A stretch of 64,000 nucleotides of DNA from Ignavibacteriales bacterium (GTDB lineage: Bacteria; Bacteroidota; Ignavibacteria; Ignavibacteriales; Ignavibacteriaceae). Below are positions 15,620 through 23,260 of this stretch, piece by piece. The stretch spans positions 372,001 through 436,000 of the forward strand of contig JADJHL010000002.1 in assembly GCA_016707585.1 (NCBI GenBank). The letters run 5' to 3'. The stretch's first letter is position 1, and each line of letters opens with the position of its first letter. The translations under genes were made by a program, and so were the position numbers. The notes beneath the pieces were generated by a model, which did no database searches, was not told the DNA's origin, and saw only the letters and a program-made list of their open reading frames with translations.

Positions 15620-17162
15620 TTTTCTTCTGGTATGAAGTAATATCAAATGTTAAATTATATTTAAAGGCATTCTTTTCTCTAAGTGCTTCATTAAGCATAC
15701 TATTAAGCTGTGCGTTATCAAGACTGTATGCCATATCTGTGGGTGAGTATTTTGATAATGAATATCCTTCAATCTTTATGCTATTGCTGTTATCACGTAC
15801 AACACTGGATATCCAGATATTTTGCTTGCTGCCGCAAAAAGCTGCAACGTCTTTTAACACACCCTTCCAAATTCCTGTTCCTACAGCTGCTGAATCCAAA
15901 ATCGCCTGAGTTTGACCGAAACTACTTATCTTTCCTTCAAGTTCAGAAATTTTGCTAAGCGTTTCCTGGTTTTGGCGAATTATTAAATTCTTCTGCTGTA
16001 TTTCTGAATCAAGTTTTGATAGCTCTCTATTATTCTGTAATACTTTTATTGTAAACAGAAACGCTGCAATAAATAGAAGTGGCAATACCGCAAAACTATG
16101 CCAGGAAAATTGAAAGAATTTTTGTTCTTCAGAGATGTACTTTGGTAAAAGATTTATTCCTTTGTACTCTTTAGCTTGTTCATCAAAATATTCTGTAGCT
16201 ACCGCAATAGGAACGCTGTAAGTAGAAAATTTTGCTTTAGTATCTTCATCAATCTGTGTTATATCAACATCATCAAATTCTAATTTGCTAACGTTGGCTT
16301 CAGGAAAAGTGCCATAAAAAGATAGAATGAGATTTTCAGAATCATCCTCACCGCAAACAATTATGTTATCAAGAGAAGTTATTCCGCCATTTTCCATCTC
16401 AAGTAGAATTTTAGAGAAGTAAACATCATATGTATGAAGATTACTAGTTCCAATATCAAGTGTACTGCCGATATGCTTAAGTTTTCTACCTTGTAGAAAA
16501 ATTAGCTTACTATATTCTTTACCGATATAAACAATTAAGCTCTGATCATCTGGAAAAAATTTTTTTCGTTTGCCAACATAATAGGCTAATGCAATATCAG
16601 CACTTTTTATAGTTGGTACTTTAAAAAACTTTTTGCCAAAATACCCTGCAATGTTATCTGTTAGATTAACACAGGCTACTGGTCCATCTATAAAAGCAGA
16701 TAACAATGAACCATCAGAAAGTTCTAGATAATCCAAGCTTTCTTTTTCAACATTAACACCTTTTGTTTGCCGGATATCCGCAAGAATTTCATCAAGCAAC
16801 TTGTTGCTTTTCAAATCTCTCTTGCCTTCAAAAGGATGATAATAAATTGCCGGTTCTGTTAATGCAGGAATAAACTCAAGCTTACTTAAGTTTACACCTT
16901 TGAGTGCCGCGCCAATAGAACTTATACTTGGTGCGTCAATGTCACTGGCAAGTGTAGAGTTTTTTGAGGTGTCAACTCCTTCAAGTTGAAGCCCATCACT
17001 TTCCAGGTTAAACCCTGCCGTTGGATGTAGATCAGTTTTATTAGCAACAACATCTACAGATGCCGTACTAATAACTTTTAATCTGTTGCCAGTTTTATCC
17101 TGACTTACAACTGCAAGTTTTGTATCGTTGCCTTCGCAATATATGCAGGCTATTGTTTTCAT
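15612..17162 (-). CDS. PilM-PilN fusion, inner-membrane pilus assembly platform
   Basis: A 516-residue protein. The first ~330 residues look like an actin-fold ATPase of the PilM type, with an N-terminal IACIYCEGNDTKLAVV strand pair, a central QSLIVYIGKEYSKLIFLQG core and a distal NIIVCGEDD strand. A juxtamembrane segment (GINLLPKYISEEQK, matching the PilN start 'iNLLP') leads to one TM helix (about 355-372), a coiled coil, and a PilN-like ferredoxin fold (IWISSVVRDNSNSIKIEGYS). In most bacteria PilM is cytoplasmic and binds the N-terminal INLLP motif of a separate PilN; here the motif is retained inside the fusion. Gaps to neighbours are 3 bases upstream and an 8-base overlap downstream. Confidence 0.8.
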   Translation of the reverse strand: MKTIACIYCEGNDTKLAVVSQDKTGNRLKVISTASVDVVANKTDLHPTAGFNLESDGLQLEGVDTSKNSTLASDIDAPSISSIGAALKGVNLSKLEFIPALTEPAIYYHPFEGKRDLKSNKLLDEILADIRQTKGVNVEKESLDYLELSDGSLLSAFIDGPVACVNLTDNIAGYFGKKFFKVPTIKSADIALAYYVGKRKKFFPDDQSLIVYIGKEYSKLIFLQGRKLKHIGSTLDIGTSNLHTYDVYFSKILLEMENGGITSLDNIIVCGEDDSENLILSFYGTFPEANVSKLEFDDVDITQIDEDTKAKFSTYSVPIAVATEYFDEQAKEYKGINLLPKYISEEQKFFQFSWHSFAVLPLLFIAAFLFTIKVLQNNRELSKLDSEIQQKNLIIRQNQETLSKISELEGKISSFGQTQAILDSAAVGTGIWKGVLKDVAAFCGSKQNIWISSVVRDNSNSIKIEGYSLSKYSPTDMAYSLDNAQLNSMLNEALREKNAFKYNLTFDITSYQKKNE

Positions 17163-17165
17163 AAT

Positions 17166-18392
17166 TTAAGCCGCCAGTATTTGCTGAATTCTTGTTTTAT
17201 TATTGGAATATGTAATTGCCGTCTCTAAGGAAATCTTCTTTGCAAGATATAAACGTTTTAGGTCTTGTTCCATAGTTATCATACCTTGCGCCCCACCTTG
17301 ATTTATCATCATATAAATTTCACTTGTGTTGTTATTCTTGATTGCAGCCTTGACACTTGGTGTTACAAGTAAAACTTCTTTTGCAAGAACACGTTTGCCA
17401 TCAAGACTTGGAACTAGTTTTTGAGATACAACTGAAATTAATACGTCTGCAAGTCTGTTTCTTACTCTTTCTTGTTCTCCAGGATCACATTCAGCAATAA
17501 TTCTATCTATAGATTCTACAGCTGATGATGTGTGAAGAGTTGAAAAAACTTTGTGTCCAGTATCTGTTACTTCTAATGCCGCCATTATAGTATCTGGATC
17601 TCTCATTTCACCAACAACAATAATATCAGGATCCTGGCGAAGTGATTGGACGATACCTTCTTTGAATGATAGAACATCTCTTCCAACTTCTCGGTGTTTG
17701 ATCAAAGAAATGTTTGAAGTATGAACATACTCAATCGGTGCTGCGATAATAATAACATGACAAGGGTCTATTTTATTATGATGATCAATAATAGAATCTA
17801 ATGTTGTAGATTTACCAGAACCAGTAATTCCGGTTATGAGTGATAATCCAAATTTTATATATCCGTGGCTTAATGCTCTTACGATATTCGGATGAAAATC
17901 TAATGAAGATAACGGTCTAATAGTTTGATTGATCGCTCTCATATTCATTGCGAGAGTATCAAGATCAAAAAAGGCATCTGAACGAAATCTTACATTTAAA
18001 TTTCTTCTTTCATATAAAAACGTATAACTAAAATCTAAATTTCTTTTTTTACCTAATTGATCTCTTTGACTTGTGTTGAGCAGATTAATAATTATTAATG
18101 CAGATTCATCATTTGTAAATTGGGGAATTTCCTTAACTCTCTCCTTGATACCAAATATTCTCATCCAAACATAACCAACGTTACCGTGCCCGCCGATTTC
18201 AATATCAGAAGCATCCTTTTCAATCATATTGGTAAGAAGCTTGTTATAAAACTTTCTTAAAGTAAGTCTATCTGCTTCTTTAACTTTGTCTACATTTTCA
18301 AGAATAAAGTGTACCCTATCCGGACCGAATAATGATTCAGGAATTGTTTTACAAAAATTTTCTAATATCTTTTTTTCTTCAGAAACGTTCAC
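17166..18392 (-). CDS. pilT: PilT-type pilus retraction ATPase
   Basis: A 408-residue hexameric motor ATPase. It has a PAS-like N-terminal domain with SDIEIGGHGNVGYVWMRI, and Walker A GITGSGKSTT at ~189. An Asp box lies near IVQSLRQDPDIIVVGEMRDPDT, then the His box DTGHKVFSTLHTSSA. Unlike PilB it lacks the CxxC zinc module and the MshEN N-domain, so it is the retraction type (PilT/PilU). The usual C-terminal AIRNLI motif of PilT is not evident; the tail reads MINQGGAQGMITMEQDL, resembling PilU/PilT2 forms. It lies 141 bases downstream of pilB. Confidence 0.85.
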   Translation of the reverse strand: MNVSEEKKILENFCKTIPESLFGPDRVHFILENVDKVKEADRLTLRKFYNKLLTNMIEKDASDIEIGGHGNVGYVWMRIFGIKERVKEIPQFTNDESALIIINLLNTSQRDQLGKKRNLDFSYTFLYERRNLNVRFRSDAFFDLDTLAMNMRAINQTIRPLSSLDFHPNIVRALSHGYIKFGLSLITGITGSGKSTTLDSIIDHHNKIDPCHVIIIAAPIEYVHTSNISLIKHREVGRDVLSFKEGIVQSLRQDPDIIVVGEMRDPDTIMAALEVTDTGHKVFSTLHTSSAVESIDRIIAECDPGEQERVRNRLADVLISVVSQKLVPSLDGKRVLAKEVLLVTPSVKAAIKNNNTSEIYMMINQGGAQGMITMEQDLKRLYLAKKISLETAITYSNNKTRIQQILAA

Positions 18393-18533
18393 TTTAATCC
18401 TATAATTTTTAAAAACTATATAATGTTAGATAAAACTATACCAGCTTATAAAAACAGGTTTTTAGGTAAATAATTATTTTTTTTGTGATTTTGTAATATT
18501 TTTAATGTAAAATTTACACTTAAGTAATAAATT

Positions 18534-20324
18534 TTACGATTCGCTGGTGCCCGCAAGAACTTCTTCGATGGATGTTAAACCCATCTTAACTTTCTCTAAA
18601 CCAGCTTCCCTCAAATTAAGTGTACCATCTTTCTTTGCCTGAATTCGCAAACTTTCTTCATCTACTTCAACACCAGATTTTACGATTAGTTGTCTTAACT
18701 CTCTTGTAAAATATAGCGCTTCGTGTATAGCAAGTCTTCCTTTATATCCGGTACCATTGCATTCTTCACATCCAACAGCTTGATAAATAGTGTAACTTCT
18801 CCATTCAGCAATATTAAGCTCTGCCGCTGACATTAATGCTTCATCAAAATTTACAACGCGCTTTTTACATTTAGGACATAGCTTTCTAATTAAACGCTGA
18901 GCAACTATAAGATTTATTGCATACGCAATAAGAAATGGTTCAATACCCATTTTGTACAATCTTGCAACAGCACTTGGCGCATCGTTAGTGTGAAGTGTAG
19001 AAAAAGTTAAGTGACCTGTGTTTGCCAATTTGATAGCAATTTCTGCGGTCTCTTTATCTCTCATTTCACCTACAAGAACTATATCAGGATCGTGTCGTAA
19101 AATCGATCGAATAGCTTGTTCAAAACCCATTTTGTATCCAATCTTAAGCTGTCTTGCGCCTTCAATAACATATTCCACAGGATCTTCGACTGTTAGCACA
19201 TTAACTTCCGGAGATATAACTTGATATAATGCTGCAACAAGTGTTGTGCTTTTACCACTTCCCGTAGGTCCGGTTAAGATAACCATACCTTGTGGTTGGT
19301 TAATGGCTTTTTCAAAAGATTTTCTAGCATTACCGGCTAGACCTAATTTATCAAGATCCCTGATAACTTTTCTATCATCAAGAATTCTTATTACAACGCT
19401 TTCAAATTTATTTTTTAATTCTGTTCCCACCATCGGCAATATTGAAACTCTAAATCTTATAATAATATTATCGATGTCTCTTTGAATAAAACCATCTTGC
19501 GCCATTTCGCGCTCAAATCTATCCATACCTTTTGCACGATCTTTAACAACTGCTACAACTGCTTCCGGTAAAGTGTTTTCTTGCACATACCAAGTTTGTA
19601 AATTGCCATCAATACGCATCATTATATGTGTTTTATTTCCAGAACGTGGAATAAAATGTATATCACTTACACCTTTTCTTACCCCTTCAATCAATGCTGC
19701 TTCGACAAGATTTATTAATGCACTTTTATTTATTTCCGCATCTAATTCTTGTTCATCTAGTGAAGTATCTTCTCTTTCATCAATTTCTAAATTAGCATCA
19801 CTTTCCATTGCTTTTAGAAATTCATTTTCAGGAGGTAGAATTTTTTCGATTAGTTTTTCATAATCTTTTTTTCGTATAAATATTACTTCATACTTTTTAG
19901 CATTTAATCCGAATGCGATTTTAGGAATGTTTCTATCTGTAGGATCGATTGCGGCAATAATAAGTTTTTCTTTATTGCGCTCATCAAACATAAATGGAAT
20001 TATCTTGTTCTCAAGTATTTGTTGTTTTATTCCATCTCCCGAACCAAGAATCATATTTTTAATTGAATCTAATCGAGCATCTGGTATATCTTCTGGACGT
20101 GTTTCTAATTCGCGAAAGGCATAAAGAATGGCAACTTCACGGAAAATAACATCGTGATCAAATTTAAAATCCTGCACAAGAATTTGAGCTAAATTTCTTT
20201 TAATTTTACTCTTGTCATTATTCTTTGCCTGGAGCGCTTTCTCGAGCATTTGACCATCGATTATTCCTTTCTTAAAAAGTAAATAACCAATCTTATCTGT
20301 CATCTCAAGATTTGTATCGATCAT
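18534..20324 (-). CDS. pilB: PilB-type pilus extension ATPase
   Basis: A 596-residue GspE/PilB-family motor. The N-terminal MshEN-like domain (about 10-165) is followed by an ATPase domain with Walker A GPTGSGKSTT (~354), Asp box ILRHDPDIVLVGEMRDKET and His box NTGHLTFSTLHTND. A zinc module is formed by CPKCKK (~481) and CEECNGTGYKGR (~517), the tetracysteine of extension ATPases. It powers pilin polymerisation at the inner membrane. The start overlaps the stop of pilC by four bases (ATGA), indicating translational coupling. Confidence 0.92.
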   Translation of the reverse strand: MIDTNLEMTDKIGYLLFKKGIIDGQMLEKALQAKNNDKSKIKRNLAQILVQDFKFDHDVIFREVAILYAFRELETRPEDIPDARLDSIKNMILGSGDGIKQQILENKIIPFMFDERNKEKLIIAAIDPTDRNIPKIAFGLNAKKYEVIFIRKKDYEKLIEKILPPENEFLKAMESDANLEIDEREDTSLDEQELDAEINKSALINLVEAALIEGVRKGVSDIHFIPRSGNKTHIMMRIDGNLQTWYVQENTLPEAVVAVVKDRAKGMDRFEREMAQDGFIQRDIDNIIIRFRVSILPMVGTELKNKFESVVIRILDDRKVIRDLDKLGLAGNARKSFEKAINQPQGMVILTGPTGSGKSTTLVAALYQVISPEVNVLTVEDPVEYVIEGARQLKIGYKMGFEQAIRSILRHDPDIVLVGEMRDKETAEIAIKLANTGHLTFSTLHTNDAPSAVARLYKMGIEPFLIAYAINLIVAQRLIRKLCPKCKKRVVNFDEALMSAAELNIAEWRSYTIYQAVGCEECNGTGYKGRLAIHEALYFTRELRQLIVKSGVEVDEESLRIQAKKDGTLNLREAGLEKVKMGLTSIEEVLAGTSES

Positions 20325-21697
20325 GCAAAATTTCCATCAACATTATTGGTTATACTTGCAGTACCCGGAGTTTTAGGTCTTACAGTTGCTGTTTCTGCTG
20401 ATACTAAAGTTAATAAAATCATTACGATCATAATAAACATTGCAATGCCAACCTGTATTAGTTCAATTAAATTTTTTAGCTTATATACGGTTTCAGTTTC
20501 ATAATAATTTGCTAACTGCAGTGCTGTGTTTTTAATTGTACCTGTTTCTTCACCTGAATGAAATCTTGATAATGCAGTTTCTGTAAACACTCCTGAAGCC
20601 TCAAATGCATCAGTAACTCCAATTCCTTTTTTTACCATCAATGGTATTGCCACATTCTTAACTTTGTCTTCAAAATAAGCGTTACCACTTGCTTCTGCAG
20701 CAATTCTAATCGGTTCAATACTTTCCGCAGATCCACTATATAAAGTATAAAACACACGACAGAAAACTTCAATCAATGTTTTGTGTACAAGTGATCCAAT
20801 AATTGGTAATTTAAGAGTGTACTGATCTATAATAAACCGGCCTTTATCAGTTTTTGAAAATTGGAAAAGAGCAATTGGTGGTATTATCATAAAAGCAGCA
20901 ACTAAATAAGGATTTTCCATTAAAAAATCACTTATTTTTAAAGTGAATGCAGTCATCGGAGGAAGTTCAACACCAAAGCGGACAAATAATTTTGCAGTTT
21001 CTGGAAAAATATATCCAACATAAAATAACACAGCTAGGAATAACACAAAGACTGTAACCATAGGTGTTATTAATGCACTTCGCATATTCTTTCTAAATTC
21101 TTGATTCCTTTCCAAGAATTTTGCAGTAGCTCTATAAATCTCAGTCATGTTACCACTTTTAGAAGCAAGACCGAGCATATAAGCAGTAAACTTTCCAAAA
21201 ATATCTTGATACTTCAGAAAAGTTGCCTGACTATCTGCTCCCTTTTTTAATTCGTTATTAATTTCTTTTAAAGTGTTTTTTAATGCTAGATTTTGAGTGT
21301 CGTTGATTAGAAGAGTTAGAATTTCTCCGTATGCAAGTTTTTGCTCTAAAAGTTCGGCACTAATTTTAACAAACGTTACAATATCTGCAACTGGTGGTTT
21401 AGCTTGAAAATCAATTAATTTTTTGTTTACAGAAAGGGGTTTGTATCCAAGCCTTGCTAAAGCATCTTCAACTTCTTTTTTGTTGAAGGCTTTTTGCTCG
21501 CCACGTATTGGTTTGTCTGTTCCCTTTTGTGCTTTATAAAGAAAAGTAGATTTTTTTTCGGAAGCTAAAATTTTTAGTTGATTTTTTTCGGCAAGTCTTT
21601 GAATCTTTTTCTTACATTCTATAGAAGATTCTGCAGTTAAAGTTCCAGAGATTGTTTGCCCATTCATTTTTTGAGCTGTAAACTTGTACTCAACCAT
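20321..21697 (-). CDS. pilC: PilC/GspF inner-membrane platform protein
   Basis: A 458-residue protein. The start MVEYKFTAQKMNGQTISGTL is the classic PilC opening ('..f.Y.a.d..G....G.i.A'). Two GspF domains follow, each with membrane helices (about 215-240, 265-285 and 420-445). The second domain holds FCRVFYTLYSGSAESIEPI and HSGEETGTI (compare 'iGEetG.L'). It anchors the pilin base and couples to PilB/PilT. The N-terminal region is somewhat extended relative to the usual ~400 residues. A 12-bp hairpin separates it from the pilin gene upstream. Confidence 0.9.
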   Translation of the reverse strand: MVEYKFTAQKMNGQTISGTLTAESSIECKKKIQRLAEKNQLKILASEKKSTFLYKAQKGTDKPIRGEQKAFNKKEVEDALARLGYKPLSVNKKLIDFQAKPPVADIVTFVKISAELLEQKLAYGEILTLLINDTQNLALKNTLKEINNELKKGADSQATFLKYQDIFGKFTAYMLGLASKSGNMTEIYRATAKFLERNQEFRKNMRSALITPMVTVFVLFLAVLFYVGYIFPETAKLFVRFGVELPPMTAFTLKISDFLMENPYLVAAFMIIPPIALFQFSKTDKGRFIIDQYTLKLPIIGSLVHKTLIEVFCRVFYTLYSGSAESIEPIRIAAEASGNAYFEDKVKNVAIPLMVKKGIGVTDAFEASGVFTETALSRFHSGEETGTIKNTALQLANYYETETVYKLKNLIELIQVGIAMFIMIVMILLTLVSAETATVRPKTPGTASITNNVDGNFA

Positions 21698-21720
21698 AAT
21701 TTCCCTTTAAAATTATAATA

Positions 21721-21749
21721 GGCTGATAAAATTACTCATTTTATCAGCC
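21721..21749 (-). promoter_or_regulatory. Strong hairpin between the pilin gene and pilC
   Basis: Perfect 12-bp inverted repeat GGCTGATAAAAT (21721-21732) / ATTTTATCAGCC (21738-21749) with a 5-nt loop, placed 31 bases after the second pilin stop and 24 bases before pilC. The sequence after it on the minus strand is TATTATAATTTT, not a clean U-run, so it is at best a leaky terminator. A processing or 3'-stabilising hairpin that keeps pilin mRNA abundant over the machine genes is the likely role (inference). Confidence 0.6.
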
Positions 21750-21780
21750 ACTAAAAAATATTTTTGGTTAATGTTAAAAA

Positions 21781-22170
21781 TTAATTGATAGTAGTTGCAA
21801 TACTATCATCAAAAACATCAACTGTAACTGTCCATTCATAATTTGCGTCATCTGGTGTTCCAACCAATGATACGTTATTTGCAGCAACTGTAGCAACCCA
21901 AGCACCACCAATACCAGAGGCAACTAATTTTGGAGGAATTGCAAATCCCTGCCCACCGTTTGAAGCATCAAAAGCATTACCACCGCCACCTAAGGCTACT
22001 GGTTTCTTGTAATATTGCTGAGCTAACGCTGCTAGGTTTGTACCTTCAGAAGCCATTGTATCTTTAGCTGATTCTTCAGCATTTGCATTGAATAAATTGA
22101 TACCAACTACTATTGCGATACCAACTATGATAACACCAAGAACGATTAAGAGAAGTTGTTGTTGACCCAT
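21781..22170 (-). CDS. Non-canonical type IV pilin-like protein, copy 2
   Basis: A 129-residue protein that starts directly with a long hydrophobic helix: MGQQQLLLIVLGVIIVGIAI, continuing to about residue 27. An amphipathic helix (about 30-54) ends in AQQYYKKP, then come LGGGGNAF and a beta-rich C-terminal half. The organisation is pilin-like (hydrophobic N-helix, globular beta head), and it opens the pilus operon. However, the leader is only Met-Gly, the position after Gly is Gln not Phe/Met, and there is no Glu5. It shares the N-helix and the AQ-x-YYKKP-x2-LGGGG block with the adjacent copy. It lies 57 bases after the first copy and has GGAG-type sites upstream. Confidence 0.75.
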   Translation of the reverse strand: MGQQQLLLIVLGVIIVGIAIVVGINLFNANAEESAKDTMASEGTNLAALAQQYYKKPVALGGGGNAFDASNGGQGFAIPPKLVASGIGGAWVATVAANNVSLVGTPDDANYEWTVTVDVFDDSIATTIN

Positions 22171-22227
22171 GATAGATCTCCTTTAAGAATGTTTATGAAA
22201 TATATTTAATGAATAATTTATTTTTAT

Positions 22228-22608
22228 TTAGTGAATAACTGTCGTTGCAATGGAATCACTAAAAACAATTAGTTGTACCTGTACAGAATCCGTGCCATTA
22301 ACAACTTCATTTCCGGTTCCATTTAAAGTAATTTCCTCAGCTTGAATAATTGCGGTATAATGCCCACTTGGAGTATTACTTAAATCTGAAGGCAATTGCC
22401 AATCTGTAAAGGACCCACCACCACCACCTAGGATAATGGGCTTCTTATAATACTCTTGCGCCATAAGTGCAACATTCATTAGCTCATTAAAAATTAAATC
22501 TCGTTTATTTTCAACTGCACTTGAGCGAAATAGTACGATTGCAGTTATTATCGCAATACCGACTATTATTGCACCAAGTACTATTAATAACAGTTGTTGT
22601 TGACCCAT
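22228..22608 (-). CDS. Non-canonical type IV pilin-like protein, copy 1
   Basis: A 126-residue paralogue of the adjacent gene. The first 12 residues (MGQQQLLLIVLG) are identical, and the helix reads AIIVGIAIITAIVLF. It continues with MAQEYYKKPIILGGGGGSF and a beta-rich head (HYTAIIQAEEITLNGTG, SVQVQLIVFSDSIATTV). Both proteins end in the same pattern FSDSIATT or FDDSIATT. It is the first gene of the long minus-strand pilus operon, preceded by a 650-base noncoding stretch that must contain its promoter. A GAGGTAATTTT site precedes the ATG. Which copy is the major subunit cannot be decided here. Confidence 0.75.
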   Translation of the reverse strand: MGQQQLLLIVLGAIIVGIAIITAIVLFRSSAVENKRDLIFNELMNVALMAQEYYKKPIILGGGGGSFTDWQLPSDLSNTPSGHYTAIIQAEEITLNGTGNEVVNGTDSVQVQLIVFSDSIATTVIH

Positions 22609-23260
22609 AAAATTACCTCAAATAATAATAAAATCTAATTTAATGCCGAACTTAAATATTTATATTTTAACGAGTTATCGAGAACATTTAAGATAATACT
22701 TAATAAAACGGTAAAATATACTCGCAATTATTACATTACCTGTAATATTTTCTTACCTAATTGTTTCTGGTACTATCAAAATTTAAAAATAACTCGCAAT
22801 ATTACGTTCAATTGATATACACTTATAAAATACTATGCCAATTCAATAATATAACTTCAAAATGCAGTTAGAATATTTTTTTTAGCAAGTAATTATTTCC
22901 GAAGATGTAAATATTTCCTGTAAAATGTGGCGGCAATATTTGGGTAATAGTGTTTCAGTTACTATTTTTCTATGAGATTAGATTAATGTAGAAAATTAAG
23001 AGTCTGGAAAAACATTGTTTTAATTACAATGCTTTCGATCAATAAGAGTTATAAACGAAATAATGTTGTCTTTAAATTGTCAGTTAAGCTTTACGTAAAT
23101 ATTATACTTCTACTTTAAACAAATAATGCGGTATATTCTCACTGAAGATGTAATTATTACTGATAATAATTACATCTTTCTACTTAAAATGTCTAATGAT
23201 TAATTCTTTTTAAGGTTTTATTTGCAATCAAATAGATAAAATTATTTTTTTACTAAAATT
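22609..23260. other. 650-base noncoding AT-rich gap with hairpins, between aspS and the pilus operon
   Basis: No frame of plausible length, codon use or ribosome-binding site is visible on either strand. The stretch should hold the promoter of the minus-strand pilus operon near its left end. Its right end carries two inverted repeats behind the aspS stop: one at about 23233-23268 (TAGATAAAATT / AATTTTATCTA) and the long hairpin at 23145-23178. I searched for a sigma-54 promoter (GGC/GC spacing) reading toward the pilins and saw none. GC content is clearly lower than in the flanking genes. Confidence 0.6.
23145..23178. repeat. 15-bp perfect inverted repeat (hairpin) downstream of aspS
   Basis: AAGATGTAATTATTA (23145-23159) and its exact reverse complement (23164-23178), separated by CTGA. 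The hairpin lies 83 bases past the aspS stop. There is no adjacent U-run in either direction, so it is not a standard terminator. It could be a protein-binding palindrome or an RNA structure. Confidence 0.7.

Noticed and set aside
22609..23260. Possible sigma-54 promoter for the pilus operon
   Set aside because: No GG-N10-GC arrangement with the expected flanking bases was found reading toward the pilin genes, although an NtrC-type regulator is nearby.
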